Part shown: in pieces, positions 1-7,933 of the stretch
Numbering within the stretch: position 1 is the first letter of the stretch
Layout of the letters: the number at the start of each line of letters is the position of its first letter
Source: Oligoflexia bacterium
GTDB lineage: Bacteria > Bdellovibrionota > Bacteriovoracia > Bacteriovoracales > Bacteriovoracaceae
Direction of reading: 5' to 3'
DNA length: 64,000 bases
NCBI GenBank assembly: GCA_015231955.1
Contig: JADGAN010000012.1
Coordinates: 1 to 64,000 of the forward strand
Made by a program: the position numbers and the translations under genes
The notes under the pieces: generated by a model
Seen by the model: only the letters and a program-made list of their open reading frames with translations
The model's database searches: none
What the model was told of the DNA's origin: nothing

Positions 1-127
1 AAAATCAAATGTATGCCATGGATCAAAAAATTGCCCGGCAATTCGTTATTTTAGGGGGGTCAAATGCGTGAAATTGAGGGGGTCAAACAAATGAAATTTG
101 GGGGGTCAAACGCGGTGAAATCCGGCA
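1..127. mobile_element. Probable terminus of an IS21-family element (rest lies left of window)
   Basis: Three direct repeats with a period of about 23 bp lie at 54-75, 76-99 and 100-123; each has a G-run followed by GTCAAA and then GAAAT. Read on the minus strand from 127, the end begins TGCCGGATTTC. The complete IS21-family element at 7762 begins TGCCGAATTTC and also carries several subterminal repeats. The integrase frame runs into these repeats, just as a lipoprotein frame runs into the other element. This is an inference from architecture: no transposase is visible on this side. Confidence 0.5.
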
Positions 128-1193
128 TTCCTGGTTCTACTTGACCGAAATCTAGCTCATCTGTTATCCCCTTTATATTGATTCCGGCCTTGCGTACATA
201 AATCTGCATCGTTTTTAAATTTTTCCAGCCGCCCATGCTCATGACCTTTATTGGCTCAACTCCTTTTGAGAGCATGACGGTGGCCCAGCTGGCCCTTAGA
301 TCGTGGAATCGAATACGATCGAGTCCTATACCATCAAGAAATTTTCTGAGTTCTCTAGCTTGTTCTCCTCTCTCCCATTTTTCTATTCTGGGGAGAACGA
401 AACCTTGGCCTCCAGATTTTATTTTAAGTTCTTTCAGGACTGGAATTAGTGGTAATGCGATCTCTGCTATTCGATCATCCCCTGATTTTGTACTTTTAAA
501 ACCATCCTTACTATTCCACGATTGATCGATCAGAATGTGTCGCCTTTCTAAATCGACCTTATCCCATTTTAATGCAAACAGTTCTCCGTTCCTCATCCCC
601 GTGTATAAGGCCATGGTCCAGATTGGGTACCATTCGTTATTATGGATCATTGCTTTTTTCAGTAAGGTCACGATTTGTTCTTCCGTAAGCACTTTTTTGA
701 TCTTGTCTCCTTCTCGAAATTTCATTTGAGGGGTTGGGTTTGCCATGATTACTCCTGCTTCCATTGCATATCTAAATACTCCTCGAATATATTTCAATAC
801 ATTCTTTTGTTGGGCGATAGATTTATTGGACAACTTATCTTTTACGAGTAAGCGAATATCTTGACCTGTAATGCTGGTGATTAGTTTCTCTCCCCATAGG
901 TTCAAGGTATAGGCCTTTAAAGAATACTGGGCGTTTTCAATAGATTTTTTTGAAAATCCTTGGTCTAACTGTGAACGTATATATTTATCCACTACAACGG
1001 CCCAATTTGGAATTATTAATCTTTCAAATTTTTCCTGCAATTGTTTTTTTAATTCCGTGTACACTCTTAGCGCCTCATTCTTTGATTTTATTCCTATTGT
1101 TTTGCTTATCGTAATTGGTATCCCCGTTATTGGATGCCTTTGATGGTAGTTTACTTCCCAACGTTTCTTTCGTTCGTTATATCGAATACCCAT
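60..1193 (-). CDS. Tyrosine recombinase / integrase, C-terminal tail altered
   Basis: A tyrosine site-specific recombinase likely to integrate and excise the island. The N-terminal half has an Arm-type and a SAM-like core-binding region. The catalytic half shows TGMRNGE (Arg near residue 201), a Lys in STKSGDD, HDLR near 297-300, a Trp in GGWKNL in place of the second His, and Tyr in MQIYV near 332. The ATG at 1193 follows a GGAG site and is preferred over an upstream ATG at 1205. It overlaps the excisionase-like gene upstream, so the two are probably cotranscribed. The last 20 or so residues are encoded by repeats of the element ending near 127, so the native C-terminus seems replaced; all catalytic residues lie before that point. 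Confidence 0.88.
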   Translation of the reverse strand: MGIRYNERKKRWEVNYHQRHPITGIPITISKTIGIKSKNEALRVYTELKKQLQEKFERLIIPNWAVVVDKYIRSQLDQGFSKKSIENAQYSLKAYTLNLWGEKLITSITGQDIRLLVKDKLSNKSIAQQKNVLKYIRGVFRYAMEAGVIMANPTPQMKFREGDKIKKVLTEEQIVTLLKKAMIHNNEWYPIWTMALYTGMRNGELFALKWDKVDLERRHILIDQSWNSKDGFKSTKSGDDRIAEIALPLIPVLKELKIKSGGQGFVLPRIEKWERGEQARELRKFLDGIGLDRIRFHDLRASWATVMLSKGVEPIKVMSMGGWKNLKTMQIYVRKAGINIKGITDELDFGQVEPGMPDFTAFDPPNFICLTPSISRI

Positions 1194-1446
1194 GCTTAAC
1201 TCCATTTCTGCTTTGATTAACTAACATGTCATCTAAGTCTTTTTTTAGATATCTATTTCTTCTTCCCAGTTTATATGGAACAATTCTGCCTCTGGTTCCC
1301 TCGTTAAACAAGGCATGCGTGCTGATCCTTAAATAGCTGGCAGCTTCCTTCGTTGTCATCCAGATTTGATTTAAGTGATAATCATCTGATGAACTACCTG
1401 TTGCAATTGGAATTCGATCAATCGGATTTTTTTTTGACTTTCTCAT
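1177..1446 (-). CDS. Excisionase-like helix-turn-helix protein
   Basis: A protein of about 89 residues with an excisionase/MerR-type winged helix: TTKEAASYLRISTHALFNE is followed by a basic segment ending in KLGRRNRYLKKDLDDML. Such proteins sit beside tyrosine integrases and set the direction of recombination. A GGGAG site precedes the chosen ATG at 1446; an in-frame ATG at 1461 overlaps the stop of the preceding gene (ATGA) and is the alternative start. Its 3' end overlaps the integrase start, which supports a rep-hth-xis-int transcript. The assignment rests on fold pattern and position only. Confidence 0.7.
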   Translation of the reverse strand: MRKSKKNPIDRIPIATGSSSDDYHLNQIWMTTKEAASYLRISTHALFNEGTRGRIVPYKLGRRNRYLKKDLDDMLVNQSRNGVKHGYSI

Positions 1447-1457
1447 AAATAACTCCC

Positions 1458-1664
1458 TCATGTTTTTTTCCTAAAACTATTAACCACTTTTTTAATCTCA
1501 CTCTTTGAAAAGAGCCTGAATTTATTGACAGGATGTCGGATTGACTTGATTTTACCTCTGTCGGCCCATCTTCTGATCGTTGATTTGCATACGTTGAATA
1601 GAGTGGATGCCTTATTTACAGTGATGAAACCTTTGAATATGTTCTCTTCATTTTTGTTCTTCAT
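1458..1664 (-). CDS. Small MerR/excisionase-type DNA-binding protein
   Basis: A protein of about 68 residues with a second helix-turn-helix of the excisionase type: FITVNKASTLFNVCKSTIRRW leads to a basic wing (RGKIKSIRHPVNKFRLF). The ATG at 1664 has an AGGGG site about seven bases upstream; the longer frame starts with TTG at 1670. It overlaps the next gene by an ATGA junction when that gene's upstream start is used. It could be a regulator of the replication or integration genes rather than a true excisionase; the sequence does not decide this. Confidence 0.65.
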   Translation of the reverse strand: MKNKNEENIFKGFITVNKASTLFNVCKSTIRRWADRGKIKSIRHPVNKFRLFSKSEIKKVVNSFRKKT

Positions 1665-1686
1665 AAACAACCCCTATGAAAAATTA

Positions 1687-2523
1687 CTATTTTCCCTGGT
1701 AAAATTTCTTAATTCCTTTGTTGAAATAATCGGACGGCTGCTGCTCACAGGGAATAAGCCTGAAAAATTTTTCATAGTCCCTGTGAAAGTTTCTATTGAG
1801 CGAAAGTTTTTTCTTTGCGAGATAAAGTCCCTCATGCAGCACAAGTGTTCTCAATTCGTAGAAGCGATCGTTTTGCTTGTTTCCTATCGGTTTCCCTTTT
1901 AAAAATTGGACGTAATTAGTTTTTACATATTTCATCGGATGAAAGTCTAATATCCTATCTAGAGAATTAGCTATTTCTCCAAACTTGCTAAATACTATTT
2001 TGCGTCCTCTTAACTGCCTTTCTATTCTTGTCAGAGGGTAGGGTAGATTCTTTTCGTCAGACTTATTATAGATAACAAATTTATCTTGATTCCCTCCGAC
2101 GTTCAATCCTGTCCGATTATAGTTATTATGAAATTCCACGTTCGCTCTTTTATATTTGACTTCAAGACCGGCCAGAACTTCATGGTAAGCGATAGGTATA
2201 TCAACGGTAAAATCGACCCTGTTTACCTTTGCCTCTAAGCACTCTTCTCCTAAGACTTCGATCAAAATTTTTTGCATTTGATAAACATTTTTGAATTTTG
2301 AAGGATTAAGGAAGAAATTGTAGGTAGTGTCTGAACGATTTCCCCATCGTATATATATGGGCCGACCATAGGCCACGACCTCTATTGACCATCTATCTTC
2401 TCTTGGCCGTCCTTTGCCAAACTCAAAACCGTAATGTTTCCATCTTTCGACTAAGCTGTTCTTAAGGAATCCTTGTTCATGATAGCAGCGCACTTTGTCT
2501 AGAAAGCCAGTTTCAAAAGTCAT
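1687..2523 (-). CDS. Replication-initiation protein, Rep_trans-like
   Basis: A protein of 278 residues resembling rolling-circle initiators of plasmids and filamentous-phage-like elements. The most telling stretch is VNRVDFTVDIPIAYHEVLAG near residues 100-120, which matches the R-x-D-x-x-x-D type motif of Rep_trans proteins, together with LTRIERQLRGRK near 165. A good AGGAGG site lies just before the ATG. It is first in a tight minus-strand series with two small DNA-binding proteins and an integrase, so the element may replicate as an excised circle before reintegrating. A nicking tyrosine cannot be assigned by eye, so the family call is moderate. Confidence 0.6.
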   Translation of the reverse strand: MTFETGFLDKVRCYHEQGFLKNSLVERWKHYGFEFGKGRPREDRWSIEVVAYGRPIYIRWGNRSDTTYNFFLNPSKFKNVYQMQKILIEVLGEECLEAKVNRVDFTVDIPIAYHEVLAGLEVKYKRANVEFHNNYNRTGLNVGGNQDKFVIYNKSDEKNLPYPLTRIERQLRGRKIVFSKFGEIANSLDRILDFHPMKYVKTNYVQFLKGKPIGNKQNDRFYELRTLVLHEGLYLAKKKLSLNRNFHRDYEKFFRLIPCEQQPSDYFNKGIKKFYQGK

Positions 2524-2703
2524 TTTTCCTCCTAGTTGACGTAAGTTTGTGAGTTGATACGTAGAAATAATAAACGCAACAACTTATTAATAAGGATTAA
2601 ACAGATGGAAAAAGTTCATCATGTTTAAGCAACCTTATAAAAAGCTACTTTCACTAGAATTAAAAACGTGGTTATCTTGAAAGATATGTACGTAGAGGTG
2701 AGA

Positions 2704-3729
2704 TTATCTGAATACTTCCCAGAGCTTATGGCTTTCTAAAATATTTTTATTTTTTATTGCTACATCGAGCATTTGTATTACTACTGGTATGTACAAGGTG
2801 CCTTTGTGTTTTCTTTTTAATAAAGAAAGTTTTGATTGGATGTCTGTGTAGGATCGACTGTGTTTAATCATTTTTCTATCAACCATGAATGACAAGGTTA
2901 GTTCTTTTGGGCCTGATGATCGATTGCTGAAAGGGGAGATGAGAGCATCTTTTAAATAAGAAGGAACCCCTTCCTCTTTGCAAAAAGAATCGTACTCTTT
3001 TTGATTAAAGATTTTCTCCTTTTTTTTTGTTCTAAAATCACCTATATGCTTGGAGAAATTGTGATAAAAAAGATCTATTCTCCACATATCTAGATTGGTC
3101 TTTGTTTTCTCTCTTCCATCCAGATAGATTAAATCTTTTAAAAATTTCCTGGAATTCTTTGCGCTTTCTTTTGTTCCATACTTGGCATTATGTTGATTAG
3201 TATAGATTTTATTTTGCACAAAAGGGCATTCCAGATAAAGAGGACATACTTTCAATAATTCTGGAATTAATCCATCGGGATAGATAAAAGTAAGCATTTC
3301 CAAAAGTGCCAAACGGTTTTTTACTTCATTCCCAATAATTGATTTGAGAACAATTCCATAGCTGTAAATAGTGTGTCTTGCTTTTGTTACTTCATCAGCG
3401 ATTCGCTCATGTTTAAATATTTCCCCAGCATCATCTTTTGTGCTTTCTTTTATTGTTTTATAAACGGCTACCGCCTCTTCATTGCTCATGAAATTGTCTG
3501 CATCAAGAAGAACTAATACCGTAAACATTTTCACTTTGTACAAATCATCAAAACCATGTTCTGTAGATTTAAATATTTTCAATACTTCTTTAGCACCCCT
3601 GTTTGTTTTATTTAGTTTAGCTCCTTTGTAAAAAGAGTATATCCTGTTCGGTGAGAATAAATTATTTTCCAGGATGATCTTTATCCTACTATCAAGGTCT
3701 TCAATAGATTGGGGCAACGTAAATTTCAT
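2704..3729 (-). CDS. Hypothetical protein in mobile region
   Basis: A 341-residue, Lys-rich, probably cytosolic protein with no signal peptide and no membrane segments. I do not recognise a family. It contains a cysteine pair in VCPLYLECPF near residues 160-170 and is mostly predicted helical. It is transcribed toward the rep-int cassette but separated from it by 180 bp, so it is probably its own unit. An inverted repeat upstream (3782-3805) suggests control by a repressor. Confidence 0.55.
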   Translation of the reverse strand: MKFTLPQSIEDLDSRIKIILENNLFSPNRIYSFYKGAKLNKTNRGAKEVLKIFKSTEHGFDDLYKVKMFTVLVLLDADNFMSNEEAVAVYKTIKESTKDDAGEIFKHERIADEVTKARHTIYSYGIVLKSIIGNEVKNRLALLEMLTFIYPDGLIPELLKVCPLYLECPFVQNKIYTNQHNAKYGTKESAKNSRKFLKDLIYLDGREKTKTNLDMWRIDLFYHNFSKHIGDFRTKKKEKIFNQKEYDSFCKEEGVPSYLKDALISPFSNRSSGPKELTLSFMVDRKMIKHSRSYTDIQSKLSLLKRKHKGTLYIPVVIQMLDVAIKNKNILESHKLWEVFR

Positions 3730-3781
3730 AATATTTCTTTCGCTAATCTTTCGCTTTACGATCTTTATTTAAAAGTCGTAT

Positions 3782-3805
3782 GTCCTAATATATAGGTATT
3801 AGGAC
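3782..3805. promoter_or_regulatory. Operator-like perfect inverted repeat
   Basis: GTCCTAATA at 3782-3790 and its exact reverse complement TATTAGGAC at 3797-3805 flank a 6-base AT-rich centre (TATAGG). The repeat sits about 55-75 bases upstream of the 341-residue gene that starts at 3729. There is no T-run after it, so a repressor-binding site fits better than a terminator. The binding protein is unknown; several XRE-type regulators are encoded nearby. Confidence 0.55.
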
Positions 3806-3846
3806 AGTCCATATTTTTATTAGTTCACTTTTGCTTTTTTATTTTT

Positions 3847-4275
3847 TTAAGATGCAAAAAGATTCATAAACTCTTTTTCAGATGGTACTTTGCTCTTGTT
3901 GCCCTCGTTTTTTTCAATCAGATATGCTCTCAATTGTTTAACGGTCTCTTTCGTGGCCCGCTTGATTTTGCCGATGGTTTTTAGAGTATGCGCGAATTTT
4001 CTTTTGATAGTGATCTCATGAACACCAGCAAATTGGGCCAGAGTTGCTACGGCCACAACATCATCACCAAGGGCCATCTTCTCCATCTTTTCAATGGCCA
4101 CCACATCGCTAGCTTTAATATAAATATCATTTCCTGATTTCTGGTGTACCGTTACCCAAGATGATTTATTAGACATGAGTTCTTTCATTAGATCATCTTG
4201 CTGTTCTTCATCGACAAATAGATTGATAAAGCTGGATGAGAAATAAATTTTTAACACTGTTGGACTGTTGCTCAT
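3847..4275 (-). CDS. Hypothetical protein downstream of split recombinase
   Basis: A protein of about 142 residues. A GGAGG site at 4280-4285 favours the ATG at 4275 over one at 4287. The first half has a beta-rich section containing an IYIKASDVVAIEKM segment. The second half is basic and helical (VHEITIKRKFAHTLKTIGKI), possibly nucleic-acid binding. It starts right after the recombinase fragment ends and is probably cotranscribed with it. I do not recognise a family. Confidence 0.55.
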   Translation of the reverse strand: MSNSPTVLKIYFSSSFINLFVDEEQQDDLMKELMSNKSSWVTVHQKSGNDIYIKASDVVAIEKMEKMALGDDVVAVATLAQFAGVHEITIKRKFAHTLKTIGKIKRATKETVKQLRAYLIEKNEGNKSKVPSEKEFMNLFAS

Positions 4276-4290
4276 AATATCCTCCATCGT

Positions 4291-5189
4291 TTATAAAAGT
4301 TTTACTGGAATTTTTTCGCTGGTTCGATCAGTGATTTGATTTATCCTTGCCAAGTATCGGATGGTAGTTTCAGGGGAACTGTGGCCTAAGTGGTTTTGAA
4401 TTTCAAGTAAACTTGATCCGGCCTCCATTAGTAATGTGCTTGATGTGGCCCTCAATGCATGGGCCGATAACCTTTTCCGTTTTAGGCAGGCCTTCGATAA
4501 ATAAAAATCGATCCTCCTCCTTAAGCTCCGATCGGTTAATCGCTCCCTTTGCTGGGCGGTCGAGGTAAATAATGGCCCTGTCAAATGATCCATCACCGGC
4601 ATTCCTTGGTTTTATTAGCGTAGCTGGTAAGCAGGCCAACAATGTCAGGCCTCAGCTTGCGACTCATTCGTTTACCCCCTTTGACTTTTGTATGAAGGAT
4701 ATAACCATCATCCCTTTTTTCGATATCCTCCCAATTGATGTTGATCACCGTTGATATTCGGTGTCCCTGAGTCAACATAAATCCTATGGCCAGCCGATCC
4801 CTCAATCCAATCCAAGTGCACCGAGGAACTTGCTTCAACAGTTTTTGAACTTCATTTTGGGTTAAGGCCTGTGGAGTGTTTTCATTTTTATCCTTGGGCA
4901 GTGCCTTCAAATTTATAGGGTTTTCCTTCCTGTACCCATTAAGGACTTCCCATTTGAAGTAGCTATAAAGCCTCCTGGCCTTCGTGATGATGGTCGATGC
5001 CTTTAGCTGCCCTTCAAGCCCTCGTAAGTAGGCCAAGGCGTCCCTAGCACCCCATTGATCAAGTCCTTGGTGCTTATTAAGGCCAAGTAACTCCAGCCTG
5101 ACAGCATAGCGAGTTGTTATGGACGGTAACTCCATGCAGTATTCATTTATCCGATCAAAAATGTTTGGCTTATGTTTTTTCATGCCCAC
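4291..5189 (-). pseudogene. Tyrosine recombinase (XerC/D-like) split by a frameshift
   Basis: Two overlapping frames together make one XerC/D-sized recombinase of about 300 residues. The first frame (5189-4593) holds the SAM-like core-binding domain, the catalytic Arg in QGHRIST and the Lys region VKGGKRMSRK. It ends in TGA just as the second frame (to 4291) picks up with HALRAT, the LGHSS box and Tyr in TIRYLA. The second frame has its own stop 12 bases before its ATG, so the shift must lie within about 20 bases near 4593-4612; it corresponds to a -1 change. No canonical slippery heptamer is seen, so a mutation or sequencing error is more likely than programmed frameshifting. Confidence 0.8.
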
Positions 5190-5264
5190 TCAAATACGAT
5201 AAAGTGTCCGAATATGTCAACTGTTATGTTTTGTTGATGTTAATTATGTGGCAAAAATGGGTTC

Positions 5265-6200
5265 ATGATTAAAGGAAGCGTATTACCAGTAAAACCACAT
5301 TCCAAAAAGCGTCCTAGCTGGGCCGAAAAATACCTCATTTATGAAGGGCTTTTGAATGAAAGGTTTATTGGACAGGAGCAGGCTTGTCGTGAATTAGCAG
5401 GAATTGTTGCCAGCTTTATAAATTTAATGACGATGGATAAGACCATTGCAAGAGATCTCTTGGCCCCAAGGGTGATAATCAGTGGGGGAACTTCGCAAGG
5501 GAAAACGAGCATGTCGATGGCCATTGCGGATTTCCTTAATTGCCCTTATTCAATCATCAACTGTGGAGCAATTACTCCTGAAGGATACAAGGGTACAAAT
5601 ATTTCCGATGGCCTTTTTCAAATGGTTCAATCCCATGGTCAGGAGGAAGTAGAAGCAGGAAGTATTTTAATCATTGATGAATTTTGCAAACTAATTCAAA
5701 GGAGCAAGCAAGATCCATTTTATCAAAGTTGTATTTACAACCTACTTGGAATACTTGGAGGGGAAAAGATTTTAATCAATCCCAAGGATGATTCCATCGG
5801 TGGGCCAGTTTTGCTTGATACTAAAAAGATCATAGTTATATTGTGTGGAATATTCAAAGGCGTTCCTCAAAGAGCTTGGTCAAATCAAAAAAATTCCATC
5901 AATGGATTAATCAAGTTTGGCTTTCCCGATGAATTGATGGGGAGGATTTCCCACATCATCGCCTTGAAAAAATTAATGAAAAGTGATGTCGCTCAAATTG
6001 TCGGGCGTGAATTTGAAAAAATCATGCCCTTGTATCAAACAGGAAAAATCAGCTTTGATTTACCACTGAGTGAAATGAAAAAAATAACAAACGAAGTTTA
6101 TTCCGGCCCACTTGGCATCAGGTATGCAAAAATGCTCCTCCACCAAAAAATGTATGATGTTGCTCAAAAAACGGCCATCGATGATATGTTTAACCCATAG
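5265..6200 (+). CDS. ClpX-like AAA+ ATPase without zinc-binding domain
   Basis: A 311-residue AAA+ ATPase. Walker A is GGTSQGKT (74-81) and Walker B is ILIIDE (134-139). A sensor-1-like strand IVILCGIF lies near 190-197, FPDELMGRI (220-228) resembles the arginine-finger region of ClpX, and a sensor-2-like GPLGIRYA lies near 283-290. The N-terminal part RFIGQEQACRELA resembles the VIGQ box of ClpX/HslU-type unfoldases. ClpX's zinc-binding domain is absent, and no ClpP-binding IGF loop is obvious. It is divergent from the split recombinase and is followed by two regulators. A role in remodelling a repressor or replication complex of the element is inference. Confidence 0.75.
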   Translation: MIKGSVLPVKPHSKKRPSWAEKYLIYEGLLNERFIGQEQACRELAGIVASFINLMTMDKTIARDLLAPRVIISGGTSQGKTSMSMAIADFLNCPYSIINCGAITPEGYKGTNISDGLFQMVQSHGQEEVEAGSILIIDEFCKLIQRSKQDPFYQSCIYNLLGILGGEKILINPKDDSIGGPVLLDTKKIIVILCGIFKGVPQRAWSNQKNSINGLIKFGFPDELMGRISHIIALKKLMKSDVAQIVGREFEKIMPLYQTGKISFDLPLSEMKKITNEVYSGPLGIRYAKMLLHQKMYDVAQKTAIDDMFNP

Positions 6201-6216
6201 GGCATTTGGAATAACC

Positions 6217-6486
6217 GTGAGCGATTTTAATTTTAGCAAACGACTGAATAAAATTTTGACCGAAAAACGATTATCCCAAAAGTATATCGCTAAAAAGATA
6301 GGGTGCTCTATTTCAACAGTTAATGGCTGGACTGCTGGATGTGTTCCTCGTGACTTGAAAAAACTTTATGAACTATCCGTCCTCCTTGATGTTGATTTTC
6401 AATATTTGGCCGTTGGAATTGAGGCGGGTAACTGCAAAGCATTTAACTTGAATGGTATTTACCAAATAATTCCTTATCAGAAGTAG
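6217..6486 (+). CDS. XRE-family HTH regulator (copy 1)
   Basis: A protein of about 89 residues starting at a GTG 17 bases after the ATPase stop; the longer frame upstream overlaps the ATPase and lacks support. It has a typical XRE helix-turn-helix: RLNKILTEKRLSQKYIAKKI, then CSISTVNGWTAG, then a helix ending DFQYLAVGIEAG. It is clearly paralogous to the next gene (shared pattern S-x-S-T-I/V-x-x-W-T-x-G and FQ/EYL). It is probably translated with the ATPase and may autoregulate the cluster. Confidence 0.75.
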   Translation: MSDFNFSKRLNKILTEKRLSQKYIAKKIGCSISTVNGWTAGCVPRDLKKLYELSVLLDVDFQYLAVGIEAGNCKAFNLNGIYQIIPYQK

Positions 6487-6574
6487 TGCTTTTTTCAAAA
6501 CGAAGAACCGTATGTTGTAACGGTTTTCCGAATGGGACTAAAGTTAATGTTAAATTTGTCTGATAAACGTATTA

Positions 6575-6931
6575 ATGAAAACTCAAGACAAAAGATGTCC
6601 TAGAAGGGCGAGAAAAAAATCAAAATTCACAGAAAACCTCAACCAGCTTTTGAAGGCGCGAATGATTTCCATTAAGGCCGCAGCTGAGCTAGCAGGGGTA
6701 TCACCATCAACTATTAGTGACTGGACTACGGGATCTGCTCCAAACGATTTTGATGCTGTTGCGAGGTTGGCCAGAGCACTTAATGTAAGTTTTGAGTATC
6801 TCTGTTTAGGAACATCTGAAAATAGATCACCGAATAGTATTCCTCTTGAAGAACTTTTCGAAGAAGTACCAACTGAACTAGATGGAATTTTCAAAATAAA
6901 GATTGTTAAACTGCAACGAAGAAGTAATTAA
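6575..6931 (+). CDS. XRE-family HTH regulator (copy 2)
   Basis: A 118-residue protein with a basic N-terminus, an XRE domain (NLNQLLKARMISIKAAAELA, then VSPSTISDWTTG, then VSFEYLCLG) and an acidic tail. It aligns with the 89-residue regulator just upstream, so the pair looks like a tandem duplication. The product may bind a similar operator. The gene is followed after 3 bp by a small exported protein. Confidence 0.78.
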   Translation: MKTQDKRCPRRARKKSKFTENLNQLLKARMISIKAAAELAGVSPSTISDWTTGSAPNDFDAVARLARALNVSFEYLCLGTSENRSPNSIPLEELFEEVPTELDGIFKIKIVKLQRRSN

Positions 6932-6934
6932 ATT

Positions 6935-7255
6935 ATGAAAACCCTGCTTATTACCATCGTGTTTTTAGTTATTTCATCTCCTGTCATTGCTCAAAACCCA
7001 GCGGATGAGTATGTGAAAATATATTACGCCATAGCTAAAGATGAAACGCCTTCTAAAACCACTGTTAAAAAAGTGTGTCCAGTTTTTGACAAATGGGCTA
7101 AAGATAAAAAAGATAAAATTCAAGCACTCCTTGAGTGGGATAAAGAACAATGCCACTTCCTCTTGGGTAGAGATTGTAATCGTCCTGCCGATAATATGAA
7201 AAGAGCTTTACTCCGATCTGCAATAGCTGAACATTGTGGAGTAAAGAATGATTAA
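6935..7255 (+). CDS. Small exported hypothetical protein
   Basis: A 106-residue protein with a Sec-type signal peptide (hydrophobic ITIVFLVISSPVIAQ, cleavage likely after Ala near 19). The mature part is charged and helical and has four cysteines, which could form disulfides in the periplasm. It follows the second XRE regulator by 3 bp and overlaps the start of the lipoprotein gene by 8 bp, so the three look like one transcript. I do not recognise a family. Confidence 0.6.
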   Translation: MKTLLITIVFLVISSPVIAQNPADEYVKIYYAIAKDETPSKTTVKKVCPVFDKWAKDKKDKIQALLEWDKEQCHFLLGRDCNRPADNMKRALLRSAIAEHCGVKND

Positions 7256-7761
7256 TTATTATAGATTATTGGTCGTTGCTTTTTTGATTACAGGATGCTC
7301 CTCTCTGCCTGAAAAAACACCCCAGGACAACTACAAGGAAATTTTACGATATGTTCATCAAAATGATATTGTAAAAGCAGAGGAGTACTTTCAAAACAAC
7401 AAAAAATCTGCAAGTGGTGTGGATGGGAAGAGATACACCTATGTAGAGATGGATGGATCAACCTGGAGGCATAGGAAACAACAAGAAAGCACTTGGGATG
7501 ATATTCAAAAAATAATTTCCGAAGATAACTCTTTTTTATTAAAAATAATTAACTTGTGTGGCTCAACTATAGAAGAGAATAAGATTGATCCATGTCTTGA
7601 TTTTTTTGCAAAGGTTACTTGTTCTCAAGAATCTAGAAAAGATAATTGCTTTATCTCAAAAAACAAAATTCCGAACACCTATGGGTATCAATTAAAGATA
7701 GAAAATTTAAATGCTATCTTTGATGGTTTATGGGCATCCCAAACTCGTATTGATGATGCAA
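7248..7761 (+). pseudogene. Lipoprotein gene, 5' part, interrupted by IS21-family element
   Basis: A lipoprotein signal peptide ends in the lipobox ITGC (Cys near residue 17), preceded by a GGAG ribosome site. The native frame runs to the target duplication at 7755-7761, after which the open frame continues into insertion-sequence repeats and stops at 7862. Removing 7762-10298 plus one duplication copy joins it in frame to 10306-10766, giving a restored protein of about 324 residues. The mature domain is unassigned; it is encoded next to another small exported protein. The truncated product may still be made but lacks its C-terminal half. Confidence 0.85.
7755..7761. repeat. Target-site duplication, left copy
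   Basis: GATGCAA directly precedes the left terminal inverted repeat and is repeated exactly at 10299-10305 after the right terminal repeat. Seven bases is within the range usual for IS21-family elements. Confidence 0.9.
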
Positions 7762-7859
7762 TGCCGAATTTCCTCGTTGAGAGCCACCTGATTTCCTCCA
7801 TTGAGAGCCGGCCAATTTCCTTCATGGAGTGCCACACAATTTCCTCTATTGAGGGCCAC
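7762..7859. repeat. Left terminal repeat array of the IS21-family element
   Basis: Four related units begin near 7768, 7791, 7815 and 7839; each has an ATTTCCT core followed by an inverted-complement GAG(A/T/G)GCC. The outermost unit is the terminal inverted repeat and the inner ones are probable extra transposase-binding sites. Confidence 0.8.
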
Positions 7860-7933
7860 TAGGAAATTAAAAATCGACAACCAATTTATCGCGCCAAAGT
7901 GCTATTCCTTTACTTTACATAAAGGAGGTTCTT

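Noticed and set aside
4593-4612. Programmed frameshift in the recombinase
   Set aside because: The window holds no canonical slippery heptamer and no clear downstream structure, so mutation or read error is more likely.
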